The position numbers were made by a program, and so were the translations under genes. Positions 43,740 through 51,940 of a stretch of 64,000 nucleotides of DNA are shown here, in pieces. This DNA is from JABMMZ01 sp044368575 (GTDB lineage Bacteria; Bacteroidota; Bacteroidia; NS11-12g; UBA955), in the NCBI GenBank assembly GCA_044368575.1, contig JBIPPH010000002.1, forward strand, positions 1 through 64,000, in the 5' to 3' direction. The notes below the pieces were generated by a model that was not told the DNA's origin, made no database searches, and saw only the letters and a program-made list of their open reading frames with translations. Position 1 is the first letter of the stretch; every line of letters starts with the position of its first letter.

Positions 43740-44155
43740 ACCATGGTGCAATGTGTTTGCACAACTTGTTTGAAGGCCTCTACATCATTGGCTTCGGCAA
43801 AATAAGATGTTTCAAAACAAATCACTTCGCCACTCTCTTTCAATTTAAAATTGATTTCGTACAATTGAAAATTAACTGTTTGAATTTGATCCCACTTTAA
43901 GAATTTAGGGGTTGAAAAAACAGTAAAAGCAAAACGAATGCCTTCTTCATCTGTCATAACAAAACAAGACTTGCCAAAAAAGCCCAATTTAGATGCTCTT
44001 AAACCTAAATAAATAAGGGCCATTAAAGGAAAAATCAAAAAACTGAAAAACAGAAGTTTGGGGAACAAAAACAAACTCATGAAAATACTAAACACTGCAA
44101 AAACAGCCACCAAGGGCGCTTCTGATTTCATCCTTTGAATGGGATATAAAGTCAT
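43736..44155 (-). CDS. Membrane protein of unknown function
   Basis: 139 residues. Two hydrophobic helices (about 14-33 and 35-53) are followed by a soluble domain with alternating strands ('GKSCFVMTDEEGIRFAFTVFSTPKFLKWDQIQTVNFQ'), a bacterial PH-like arrangement, but I do not recognise a named family. It is immediately upstream of... prmC on the same strand lies before it (10-base gap), so it is probably the second gene of a prmC operon. Confidence 0.7.
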   Translation of the reverse strand: MTLYPIQRMKSEAPLVAVFAVFSIFMSLFLFPKLLFFSFLIFPLMALIYLGLRASKLGFFGKSCFVMTDEEGIRFAFTVFSTPKFLKWDQIQTVNFQLYEINFKLKESGEVICFETSYFAEANDVEAFKQVVQTHCTMV

Positions 44156-44164
44156 GAGGCAAAG

Positions 44165-45004
44165 TTAAGCCTTTTTTTGGTGAATCTTTGCAAATCTGCA
44201 ATGGCCACTCCAATCGGATTTCAACTCACAGCTAAGACCTAGACGCTCGCAATGGCTCAATAAATCTTTGGCAGTTAAAGGATTCAATTCAAAATAAATT
44301 ACAGCAGATGACACAAACAAATCAATGACGCGCTTGTAAAACAACAATGGATCTGAGCCATCTACAAACAGCGCTCTATGGGGTTCATAGCTCAACACAT
44401 TGGGCAACATTTGAGTTTTTTCTGTTGCCATGATATAGGGCGGATTGCACACTACAATATGGGGAAGTTGAGTGGGCCAAGCTTCCGTCAAAACATCGTT
44501 CAACAACCATTGAATACTGGGCTTTTCAAATTGATCTAGCTCAGATTGCTTAGCCAATGCTAAAGAGGGCAAGGCAATATCACTGGCCATTATTTGAGCA
44601 TGAGGAAAATGCTGCTTTAACCAAAGGGCTATGCAACCACTGCCTGTGCATACATCTGCAAAGACCAAATCAGTAGATATGACATCAGCTTTAACCCAGG
44701 CTAACAACTCTTCAGTTTCTGGTCTTGGAATCAATACTTCTTGATCCACTTTTACTTTTACAGGACCAAAATACGAATAGCCAATAACGTATTGCAAAGG
44801 TTCATGGGCCAATAAACGCTCTAAGTCCTGAGCAAGGGCAACTTCATGCTTAAAAGCGTGTTCAGCATTGCTGCGAATGTCTGCTTCTGATAAGTCATAC
44901 TTATCATTAAACAACCATTTAGCCATAGCTCTCGCTTCGTCTGAACCAAAAATACTAGACAATGTTTGATGGCAATGTTGATACGCAGATTGAATGCTTA
45001 ACAT
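44165..45004 (-). CDS. prmC: Release factor glutamine N5-methyltransferase
   Basis: 279 residues from the ATG at 45004; the TTG at 45013 is less likely because it faces the ribD promoter. A helical N-terminal domain is followed by a Rossmann methyltransferase: 'IPRPETEELLAWV', 'FADVCTGSGCIALWLKQHFP' (SAM site) and catalytic NPPYI. It methylates the GGQ glutamine of RF1 and RF2. It is divergent from ribD and not linked to prfA (20982). Confidence 0.95.
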   Translation of the reverse strand: MLSIQSAYQHCHQTLSSIFGSDEARAMAKWLFNDKYDLSEADIRSNAEHAFKHEVALAQDLERLLAHEPLQYVIGYSYFGPVKVKVDQEVLIPRPETEELLAWVKADVISTDLVFADVCTGSGCIALWLKQHFPHAQIMASDIALPSLALAKQSELDQFEKPSIQWLLNDVLTEAWPTQLPHIVVCNPPYIMATEKTQMLPNVLSYEPHRALFVDGSDPLLFYKRVIDLFVSSAVIYFELNPLTAKDLLSHCERLGLSCELKSDWSGHCRFAKIHQKKA

Positions 45005-45058
45005 GGATTGCAAAGTTTTAAGTATTTTCGCAATATAACAAACTCAGATAGCAAATAC

Positions 45059-46051
45059 ATGCAAGAATGCTTGGCTTTGGCTTTAAAAGGCAAAAAACAA
45101 GTAGCTCCCAATCCTATGGTGGGTTGCGTTATTGTGTATCAAGATGAGATCATCGGTAGAGGTTATCATAAGGTTTACGGTGGTCCTCATGCAGAAGTTG
45201 AAGCCATAGCCTCGGTTCAAAACAAAGCGCTTTTAAGCTCAGCTACCATGTATGTGAGCCTTGAACCCTGTGCACATTTCGGCAAAACACCACCCTGTTC
45301 TAATTTAATTATCGAACATAAGCTTGCAAAAGTAGTTGTTGCCTGCACTGACCCTAACCCATTAGTAGCAGGTAAAGGTATTGCGCAACTGCAAGCAGCC
45401 GGCATAGAGGTATGTCTTGGTGTTTTAAAAACCGAAGCAGAAGCCATTAACAACAGATTCTTCAAAGCTTATAGCAAACAAATGCCTTATACCATTTTAA
45501 AATGGGCTGAATCTGCTGATGGCTTTATGGGCAACGACACGCATAGATACATTAGTGGAGCAAAGGCATTAGAACAATTGCACCAATGGCGGTCTGAAGA
45601 AGATGCATTTTTAGTGGGTACTCAAACGCTCTTGCAAGACAACCCAAGATTGTCTAATAGACTAGTAGTTGGCAAACAACCCATTAGAGTTGTGGTAGAT
45701 TGGGACTTAAAATCAGAGGGTAAAGATTTGCACATTTATGACCAAAGTCAAAAGACATTTATTCTGAATGGAATTGTCAACAAAGTTGACCAACTCATTG
45801 AATGGATAAAAGTAGACAATACTGAACCCGAACACTTGTTGAGCACCTTGTTCGCTCATGGTGTAAAAAGTGTAGTAATTGAAGGTGGAGCCAAGCTCCT
45901 AAATAGTTTTTACAATAGCGGCCAATTCCATGAGATTCGAAAAATAGTCTCTAAAAACTGTGTACTTGGACATGGCCTTATAGGCCCACAAATACAGTCA
46001 GAACCTATGGAAATTATTAACTTAGAAGAGGATATTTTACTAGTGTATTAA
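45059..46051 (+). CDS. ribD: Bifunctional riboflavin biosynthesis deaminase/reductase
   Basis: 330 residues from the ATG at 45059 (MQECLALALKGKK). The upstream TTG at 45008 would overlap the likely promoter box TATTTTCG at 45023-45030. The N-terminal deaminase domain has the zinc ligands in 'GGPHAEVEAI' and 'PCAHFGKTPPCSNLI'; the C-terminal NADPH reductase domain starts at 'YTILKWAESADGFMG' and ends near 'VVIEGGAKLLNSFY'. It performs two consecutive steps from GTP-derived pyrimidine to ribityl-lumazine precursor. Its TAA overlaps the next ATG by one base. Confidence 0.95.
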   Translation: MQECLALALKGKKQVAPNPMVGCVIVYQDEIIGRGYHKVYGGPHAEVEAIASVQNKALLSSATMYVSLEPCAHFGKTPPCSNLIIEHKLAKVVVACTDPNPLVAGKGIAQLQAAGIEVCLGVLKTEAEAINNRFFKAYSKQMPYTILKWAESADGFMGNDTHRYISGAKALEQLHQWRSEEDAFLVGTQTLLQDNPRLSNRLVVGKQPIRVVVDWDLKSEGKDLHIYDQSQKTFILNGIVNKVDQLIEWIKVDNTEPEHLLSTLFAHGVKSVVIEGGAKLLNSFYNSGQFHEIRKIVSKNCVLGHGLIGPQIQSEPMEIINLEEDILLVY

Positions 46052-46665
46052 TGCTGTTTCAAACCACCTATAAATGCATAGAACAAGACGCTCAAATCCT
46101 ATTCAAAATGAAGGGCAGCAAGTTTTTGGCCTTTGCTTACAAAGTTGAGAACGAAACAGACATCAAACAAAAATTATTAGCCCTGAAACAAACCTATGCA
46201 GATGCCACCCACCATTGTTATGCCTGGGTATTAGGTTATGATCAATCAGCTAGTAGAGCCAATGACGATGGAGAGCCTTCAAATTCTGCAGGTAAGCCCA
46301 TATTAAGACAAATCATTAGCCAAGGACTTACCAACTGTTTGGTAGTAGTCGTTAGGTATTTTGGCGGCACGCTTTTAGGGGTTCCTGGACTCATAGAAGC
46401 TTATGGAGAATCTGCTAAAGCTGTATTAGCCTCGTGTTCTATACAAACCAAAACCATATTTGAAACCTATTTGGTTGAATGCGAATACGGACAAGAAAAT
46501 ACCATATTTGTAGCCCTCAGGCAATTTCAAGCAGAAGTAAGCGTTCTAGATGACACGAGGTGTTTTTCTGCACAAATTAAAATACCTTTGCAATCAGTAG
46601 AGGCATTCAAACAACAATTCCACTCATTGTACCAAGTTAAAATTACTTACATAGGCCTGGCATGA
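46051..46665 (+). CDS. YigZ/IMPACT family protein
   Basis: 204 residues. 'GSKFLAFAYKVENETDIKQKL', 'DATHHCYAWVLG', 'NDDGEPSNSAGKPILRQI' and 'VVVVRYFGGTLLGVPGLIEAYG' are hallmarks of the UPF0029/IMPACT fold. The C-terminal ~70 residues form the usual second domain. Bacterial members have no firm function; the eukaryotic homologue regulates Gcn2. Coupled to ribD by a one-base overlap and to the next gene by ATGA. Confidence 0.92.
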   Translation: MLFQTTYKCIEQDAQILFKMKGSKFLAFAYKVENETDIKQKLLALKQTYADATHHCYAWVLGYDQSASRANDDGEPSNSAGKPILRQIISQGLTNCLVVVVRYFGGTLLGVPGLIEAYGESAKAVLASCSIQTKTIFETYLVECEYGQENTIFVALRQFQAEVSVLDDTRCFSAQIKIPLQSVEAFKQQFHSLYQVKITYIGLA

Positions 46666-49094
46666 TCAAACACAGCATTTTAATTGCATTTACATGGCTT
46701 TTTAGCCTTACGCTATGCGCTCAAACAAGTGACTACTACTCACTCAAAGACGTTAAAAACTATCGATTCGATCATTTGCAATTGAATGCTTCAAAAGACA
46801 TTGATCAATTTGTCCAAAACGCTGCTCAATACACCTTTATTGAAGCCTTAAAAATTAAGAGTGCTGATCCATCTGATTTGCGCAAAGTACTTAAAGCCGG
46901 TGATATTGCTGCCTACATCAAAGAATTGGATTTGCTTGAATTTTCAGGCCATTACACCGATTCAAGTTTTGACTCCACCTGTAACATCGAAACCCTTCAC
47001 ATCAGAATCAATGAAGAGCACCTCAATGAACTGATGTATTTAAGAGCGCTCAAACATCTTGAAACTGTTTATTTATACATTGATGGCAAACCAGATGGCA
47101 TGCAAGCCTTAGCATATTTACCTAGCTTAAAAGAACTGCATATTATTGGCGAGTTTTTGCCCAAGGATTTAAAACAAGTTTGCCTCTACATCAAAGAACA
47201 AACCAGTCTGCAAATCTTAGGCATCAGTGTGGATCGTATTACAGATGTGCCAAAAGAATTGATCAAACTAAAAACCTTGAGCAAATTGTATTTGTATGAC
47301 AACCTCTCTGTATACACCAACAAGGGCATTGAAGACTTAGACGACCAATCCTTCACCATGAGTTATGTGGTATACGATGATGAAGTGCGTGCCATCAATA
47401 TCCACTATTGTTCGAATACAGGTGAATTGGCCGAATTTGAATTGGCCCATCTACAAGGCTTGTACCAAGGCGAAGTAGTTGCCAATGCTTACGAAGAAAC
47501 ATCTGTGGAATTGAGCAAAGCACCGGTTATTCCTTTTAAAACTGCATTTCAACCAGACTTTCCGCATACCGCAGAATTCAATCCTTTGTATCCGCGCATA
47601 GCCCCTAATACTGAATATTTTTCAGTGTCGAATCAGAAGCCAAGTGTATTGTATTCCAATTCGGGTATGACCATTACCATCCCTGAAAATTGTTTTGAGC
47701 AAACCGATGGGAGTCCTGTTGAAGGCACGGTATACTTAAGATTGATTCAAATCAAAGATGTGAGTGATGTTTTATTTGCAGGCTTAAACCTTAAAAATGG
47801 ATTCACGCAATTGAGCAATCAATACCTGTTTAACCTTCAAGCCACTGGCGAGAAACAAGCAGTCAAATTAAAAGATGGTTACTTAATTAAGGTGGATATG
47901 CCTTGCAGTAAAGATAGCGCACAGTCTTACTTCTTTGACTACGAATCAAATTCATGGCAAGATTTAGACTTATACAATCAGGTATTTGCTTCTACTTTTG
48001 AACCTTTAGACTTTTATAAGATACAACATGCTTTAAACCTTCAATCTAGGTATCAGTTTGATACCACTTTGTTTAACGAGCGTTTTTACAGTGCCAAACA
48101 TTTTGTGCTCAACGACGCTCAAATCAGCAGTCAGATGGTATACAAACGCAATGGTTTATATGTTGATTTGGATAGGACTTGGAACAAAGAATTTAACCAA
48201 GATGGTCATCTCAAAGGCGTAAAAATCAAAAGGGGTAAAACCTATATCAAAATTCAAAAAGTCATTCCTAAGGAGCGCAATATTGAAAGACAATATTTTA
48301 AATTATTAGACAAAACCGAACAAGGCATTTTTACTGAATTGAAGGCGCTAAAAGCCATTAATTTCAACACCGTTATTGACCCTGAACAAAAGAAAGCCTT
48401 TCAAGAAAACTTTATTAAAAACACCAAATATTTTGATGTCAAGGTGATGTATTTAGCTGGCAAAGACTACTGTGAAATTGTACTTAAAACCAATGATGGC
48501 TACCGTAAAATCAAAGCCTTTATTAGCGATGTAAGCGACGACAAAGCCAACAAAAAACAAATACTAAAATTCATGAAAGCTTATAAGCAATACAATGCTT
48601 TGAGGTATAAACGCGAGCAGGCTTTTAATCAAAATAACCAAATCAGATTCTCCGAATTCAAGACCCATATCAGCGACAAACAAAATGCCATTGCAAAAGC
48701 TAAAGGTCAAAAGAAAGCGGATGCATTCACTGAAATAAAAATGCATCAATTAGGCACCTTTGGGGTCCTTTACACCCGAGAAGCAAGCTTTAGTACCAAT
48801 ATCATTGCTCAATACACAGATGAGTCAGGCTTACCAATTGATGTAAAAGCCTTGTTCATGATAGACAAACGTTTTAATACTTTATTCAATGTGCAAGTGG
48901 GCAATATTGCTTTTGAACCTGATCAATTGAGTGCCTTAATCGCAATAGATTATAGCGGTAATTTGTATTATGCCAATAAAAATGATGTGCCAGCTTCGCA
49001 ATTAAGCAACAACTCTTTAACCTATATCAAATTAAAGAAATTACCTCAGAACATTCAGCAAATTTCAGGGTTTAACCAAGCGATTAAACATTGA
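46662..49094 (+). CDS. Large exported protein with leucine-rich N-terminal part and ZU5-like domain
   Basis: 810 residues with signal peptide (about 1-20, ending CAQ). Residues of about 60-230 contain irregular leucine-rich repeats ('NIETLHIRINEEHLNELMYLRALKHLETVYLYID', 'LPSLKELHIIG', 'LIKLKTLSKLYLYDN'). Residues of about 325-420 start 'SGMTITIPENCFEQTDGSPVEGTVYLRLIQ', a pattern seen in ZU5-like or Bacteroidota surface domains. The rest (430-810) is unrecognised, lysine-rich and possibly helical. Third gene after ribD with a 4-base overlap, though no functional link is evident. Confidence 0.72.
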   Translation: MIKHSILIAFTWLFSLTLCAQTSDYYSLKDVKNYRFDHLQLNASKDIDQFVQNAAQYTFIEALKIKSADPSDLRKVLKAGDIAAYIKELDLLEFSGHYTDSSFDSTCNIETLHIRINEEHLNELMYLRALKHLETVYLYIDGKPDGMQALAYLPSLKELHIIGEFLPKDLKQVCLYIKEQTSLQILGISVDRITDVPKELIKLKTLSKLYLYDNLSVYTNKGIEDLDDQSFTMSYVVYDDEVRAINIHYCSNTGELAEFELAHLQGLYQGEVVANAYEETSVELSKAPVIPFKTAFQPDFPHTAEFNPLYPRIAPNTEYFSVSNQKPSVLYSNSGMTITIPENCFEQTDGSPVEGTVYLRLIQIKDVSDVLFAGLNLKNGFTQLSNQYLFNLQATGEKQAVKLKDGYLIKVDMPCSKDSAQSYFFDYESNSWQDLDLYNQVFASTFEPLDFYKIQHALNLQSRYQFDTTLFNERFYSAKHFVLNDAQISSQMVYKRNGLYVDLDRTWNKEFNQDGHLKGVKIKRGKTYIKIQKVIPKERNIERQYFKLLDKTEQGIFTELKALKAINFNTVIDPEQKKAFQENFIKNTKYFDVKVMYLAGKDYCEIVLKTNDGYRKIKAFISDVSDDKANKKQILKFMKAYKQYNALRYKREQAFNQNNQIRFSEFKTHISDKQNAIAKAKGQKKADAFTEIKMHQLGTFGVLYTREASFSTNIIAQYTDESGLPIDVKALFMIDKRFNTLFNVQVGNIAFEPDQLSALIAIDYSGNLYYANKNDVPASQLSNNSLTYIKLKKLPQNIQQISGFNQAIKH

Positions 49095-50375
49095 TTATTC
49101 TTTAGGCACAAAGAGACTTTCTTTGTCTACCACTTGAACTTTTTGTCCATCCATTAGTTTTAAATTAATGGCTTCGTATGGCGCAGATACAACCACATCG
49201 CCTGGTTTTAAACCAGACAATATTTGTATGTAACGGGTATCTTGTATACCTGTTGTAATAGCGCGTTTAATTACTACATTGTTGTTCACTACAAAAACCA
49301 CTTCTTCTTTTTCGTCTACAGCGCTGTCTTTGTCTTTAAGGGTAATACTTGCCACAGGGACTGCCAAAACTTGTTTAACGGTTTTGGTTAAGATATGAAC
49401 CGTTGAACTCATGCCTGGTCTGAATGGCATTTTGCCATTGTTTTCAGCCATTACTTCCGCATAGGATGATGGCAAAATAAGGATCTTGACTTCGTATTTG
49501 GTAACCTGATCTGTACCGGTACTCAAATTGGCTTTAGCACTGTTAGCCACTTGAGTGACTATGCCTTTAAACGTTTTACCCAAGTAGGCATCCACTTCAA
49601 TATTGGCTGTATCGCCCACATCAATTCTAACGATATCATTTTCATTGACATCTACCCTAACTTCCATTCTGTTCAAATCAGAAATGCGCATCATTTCAGT
49701 ACCAGCCATTTGGGCTGTACCAACAACACGTTCGCCTTTCTTAGATACCAAGCCAGTAATCACACCGCTTGTAGGCGCAATTACAGTTGTTCTGCGGTAA
49801 GTTTTGCCCGCCTGACTAAGGCCTGCTTCAACCGATTGCGTATTGAACTCACTGGCCAAAGATTGTTTTTCAGCTGCTTTTAATTCCGCTACAGACATTA
49901 GATATTGGGCTTCAGCCGTATTGTATTCTTGTTGACTGATAACTTTATCGTCGTATAACTTTTTCTGCATTTCAAAGTTCTTACGTTGCAATTCTGCATT
50001 GGCTCTGGTTCTATTTAATTGAGCCTGCACATTGGCGGTATTAGCCTTGGCAGTATTTAAACCCGCTTTAGCTTGTTCTAATTGGGTTTCATAAATATCA
50101 GGATTGATTCTTACCAAGAGTTGACCTTGTTTAACCGTATCGCCTTCTTGCACATACATGTCTATGATTTCACCAGACACGTCCGGACTGATTTTAACTT
50201 CATTCTCTGGGTATATAGTACCACTGGCGGTTACTTCTTCGGTAATATCTCTTTTAACAGTAGTTTCAGCAGCTACTTTAATGTCTTTTGATCCTCGGCC
50301 TTTAGCAATGCTATATGCGATGAGTAAAACAACAGCAGCAGAAACGGCTATAATGATCTTTTTTTTCTTGGTCAT
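49095..50375 (-). CDS. Periplasmic adaptor (MacA/HlyD family)
   Basis: 426 residues. One N-terminal membrane helix (about 6-24), then a lipoyl/barrel-sandwich half ('VSPDVSGEIIDMYVQEGDTVKQGQLLVRI', about 60-90), a long coiled coil (about 95-185), the second half-lipoyl ('APTSGVITGLVSKKGERV') and beta-barrel/MP domains. It connects an inner-membrane exporter to TolC. It directly follows the TolC-type gene (6-base gap). No MacB-like permease or RND pump follows, so the tripartite set is incomplete here; the ATPase at 15294 is a candidate partner only by type. Confidence 0.9.
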   Translation of the reverse strand: MTKKKKIIIAVSAAVVLLIAYSIAKGRGSKDIKVAAETTVKRDITEEVTASGTIYPENEVKISPDVSGEIIDMYVQEGDTVKQGQLLVRINPDIYETQLEQAKAGLNTAKANTANVQAQLNRTRANAELQRKNFEMQKKLYDDKVISQQEYNTAEAQYLMSVAELKAAEKQSLASEFNTQSVEAGLSQAGKTYRRTTVIAPTSGVITGLVSKKGERVVGTAQMAGTEMMRISDLNRMEVRVDVNENDIVRIDVGDTANIEVDAYLGKTFKGIVTQVANSAKANLSTGTDQVTKYEVKILILPSSYAEVMAENNGKMPFRPGMSSTVHILTKTVKQVLAVPVASITLKDKDSAVDEKEEVVFVVNNNVVIKRAITTGIQDTRYIQILSGLKPGDVVVSAPYEAINLKLMDGQKVQVVDKESLFVPKE

Positions 50376-50381
50376 ACTTGA

Positions 50382-51800
50382 TTATAAATGAATTTGTTCG
50401 CCTTTGTAATAGTTTAAAATGATATGTCTAAACACCAATTCATATTTGGCTTGAATGGCGTTGGATTGCGCTTGTAAGTAATTGTTTTTGGTTTGGGTGA
50501 ATTCGGTCATGCCTGTCATACCAGCATCAAATCGTTTTTGAATGTATTCAAAATTGGTTTTTTGAGCATCGGTGTTTTTTAGATGGGCATTGTATCTGTA
50601 CTGTGCCGTTTTGTAGTTGTTAACTGCTGTATTGACTTCGTTTAACAAATTGTTTTTGTTGCGTTGCAAGTTTAAGTCGCTGATTTCTGAATTGATTTTA
50701 GCTTTTTGTATGTTGTGTTGAACTTGTAAACCGTTAAACACATTCCATGAAAAACTCAAGCCTGCACCTTGTCCGATATTGTCTTTAAGCTGACTATTAA
50801 AGGCTTTGGTTTGAATATCAAAGGCATATATTGGTTGATACACCGCCTCTTGACTGGTTTGAGTATAGCCGATTAATTGTGTACCAGTTACTCTTGGGTT
50901 AGAATACAATTTAGCACTTTGAGAATACACTGTGCTTAAACTGGCAAATAAAGAAATGCTCGGGAACATGGAACCTTGAGCCGCTTTGCGTTGGTATTTG
51001 GCGGCTTTAGCTTGTTGTTCTGCCATTTTAATTTGAGGCAAATGGTCCAAGGCTAAAGGATAAATGGCATCAACGGTGTGAGAGGCATTGAGGGCTTCGT
51101 CTTTAATGATGGGTTTTTCAAGCAGCAATGCTTGATCGTAGGGCCATTGCATGAGGGTTCTTAAATTCAATAGGGCTGAACTGTTGGCATTCTGCATATT
51201 GATCAAATTCAATTCTTCGTTGGCCAATTGAGCATTTAAACCCAATAAATTGGTAAGGTCTGCAGTACCAGCATCCACTTGTTTTTGAGCTTTGTTTAAA
51301 CGCTGAGTGGTAGCTTGTATCTGTAATTCTGCAATGTGTATGTTTTCTTCTGCTTGAATAACTTGCAAAAAGGCATTAGCGATGTTAAGCGCTATTTGAT
51401 TTTTAATTTGTTCAATATTGCTCTGACTGGCCAGTGCGCTGGCATTCATTTGCTTTATATTATTTTGCAATTGAAGACCGCCGAACAATAACATGGAGGC
51501 GTTAACACTCATGTTGTTAGAGCGAATGGTTTGGTTAATGAACTGGTTGGTAAAACGGTCAATGCTTCTTCCGAATTGATAGTTTTGACCGGCATTAGCA
51601 CTCACGCTTGGCAGCATATTGGTTCGACTCTGTGATTTATCAATATCAACTGAAGCCTTGTTGAGCATAGCTTGACGCACATCTAAATTGTTCAACCAAG
51701 CATACTCAATGCAATTGCGCAAAGTCATTGTTGTTTGAGCAAAAGCAGCGGTGTTAAGGAGTAAACTGAAACAGCTGGCAAGTAAAATTCTGTTAAACAT
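50382..51800 (-). CDS. TolC family outer membrane efflux protein
   Basis: 472 residues with a signal peptide (about 1-21, ending AFAQ). The two internally related halves, each with long amphipathic helices rich in Gln/Asn/Ala ('LNKAQKQVDAGTADLTNLLGLNAQLANEELNL' and 'FEYIQKRFDAGMTGMTEFTQTKNNYLQAQ'), are typical of TolC channel proteins. Together with the adjacent adaptor it makes two of the three parts of an export system. A -7 box lies 16 bases upstream. Confidence 0.92.
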   Translation of the reverse strand: MFNRILLASCFSLLLNTAAFAQTTMTLRNCIEYAWLNNLDVRQAMLNKASVDIDKSQSRTNMLPSVSANAGQNYQFGRSIDRFTNQFINQTIRSNNMSVNASMLLFGGLQLQNNIKQMNASALASQSNIEQIKNQIALNIANAFLQVIQAEENIHIAELQIQATTQRLNKAQKQVDAGTADLTNLLGLNAQLANEELNLINMQNANSSALLNLRTLMQWPYDQALLLEKPIIKDEALNASHTVDAIYPLALDHLPQIKMAEQQAKAAKYQRKAAQGSMFPSISLFASLSTVYSQSAKLYSNPRVTGTQLIGYTQTSQEAVYQPIYAFDIQTKAFNSQLKDNIGQGAGLSFSWNVFNGLQVQHNIQKAKINSEISDLNLQRNKNNLLNEVNTAVNNYKTAQYRYNAHLKNTDAQKTNFEYIQKRFDAGMTGMTEFTQTKNNYLQAQSNAIQAKYELVFRHIILNYYKGEQIHL

Positions 51801-51816
51801 ACAGTGGGTTAATGCT

Positions 51817-51824
51817 CAAAAATA
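51817..51824 (-). promoter_or_regulatory. -7 box for the tolC-type/adaptor operon
   Basis: TATTTTTG on the minus strand fits TAnnTTTG and lies 16 bases before the ATG at 51800. No well-spaced -33 element is visible. Confidence 0.4.
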
Positions 51825-51926
51825 ACTTAAACCCCTAGCCTTATAGTAAGACTTCGACCAAAACAAGCCTTGAACGACAAACGCTTTTGAAGCTGTAAGA
51901 TGCTTCCTAATTTGCAGCATTTCTTA

Positions 51927-51934
51927 TACCTTTG
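51927..51934 (+). promoter_or_regulatory. -7 box for the membrane/radical-SAM operon
   Basis: TACCTTTG matches TAnnTTTG, six bases before the ATG at 51941. The TTG that begins the longer reading (51932) lies inside this box and is therefore rejected as start. Confidence 0.6.
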
Positions 51935-51940
51935 TATGCC

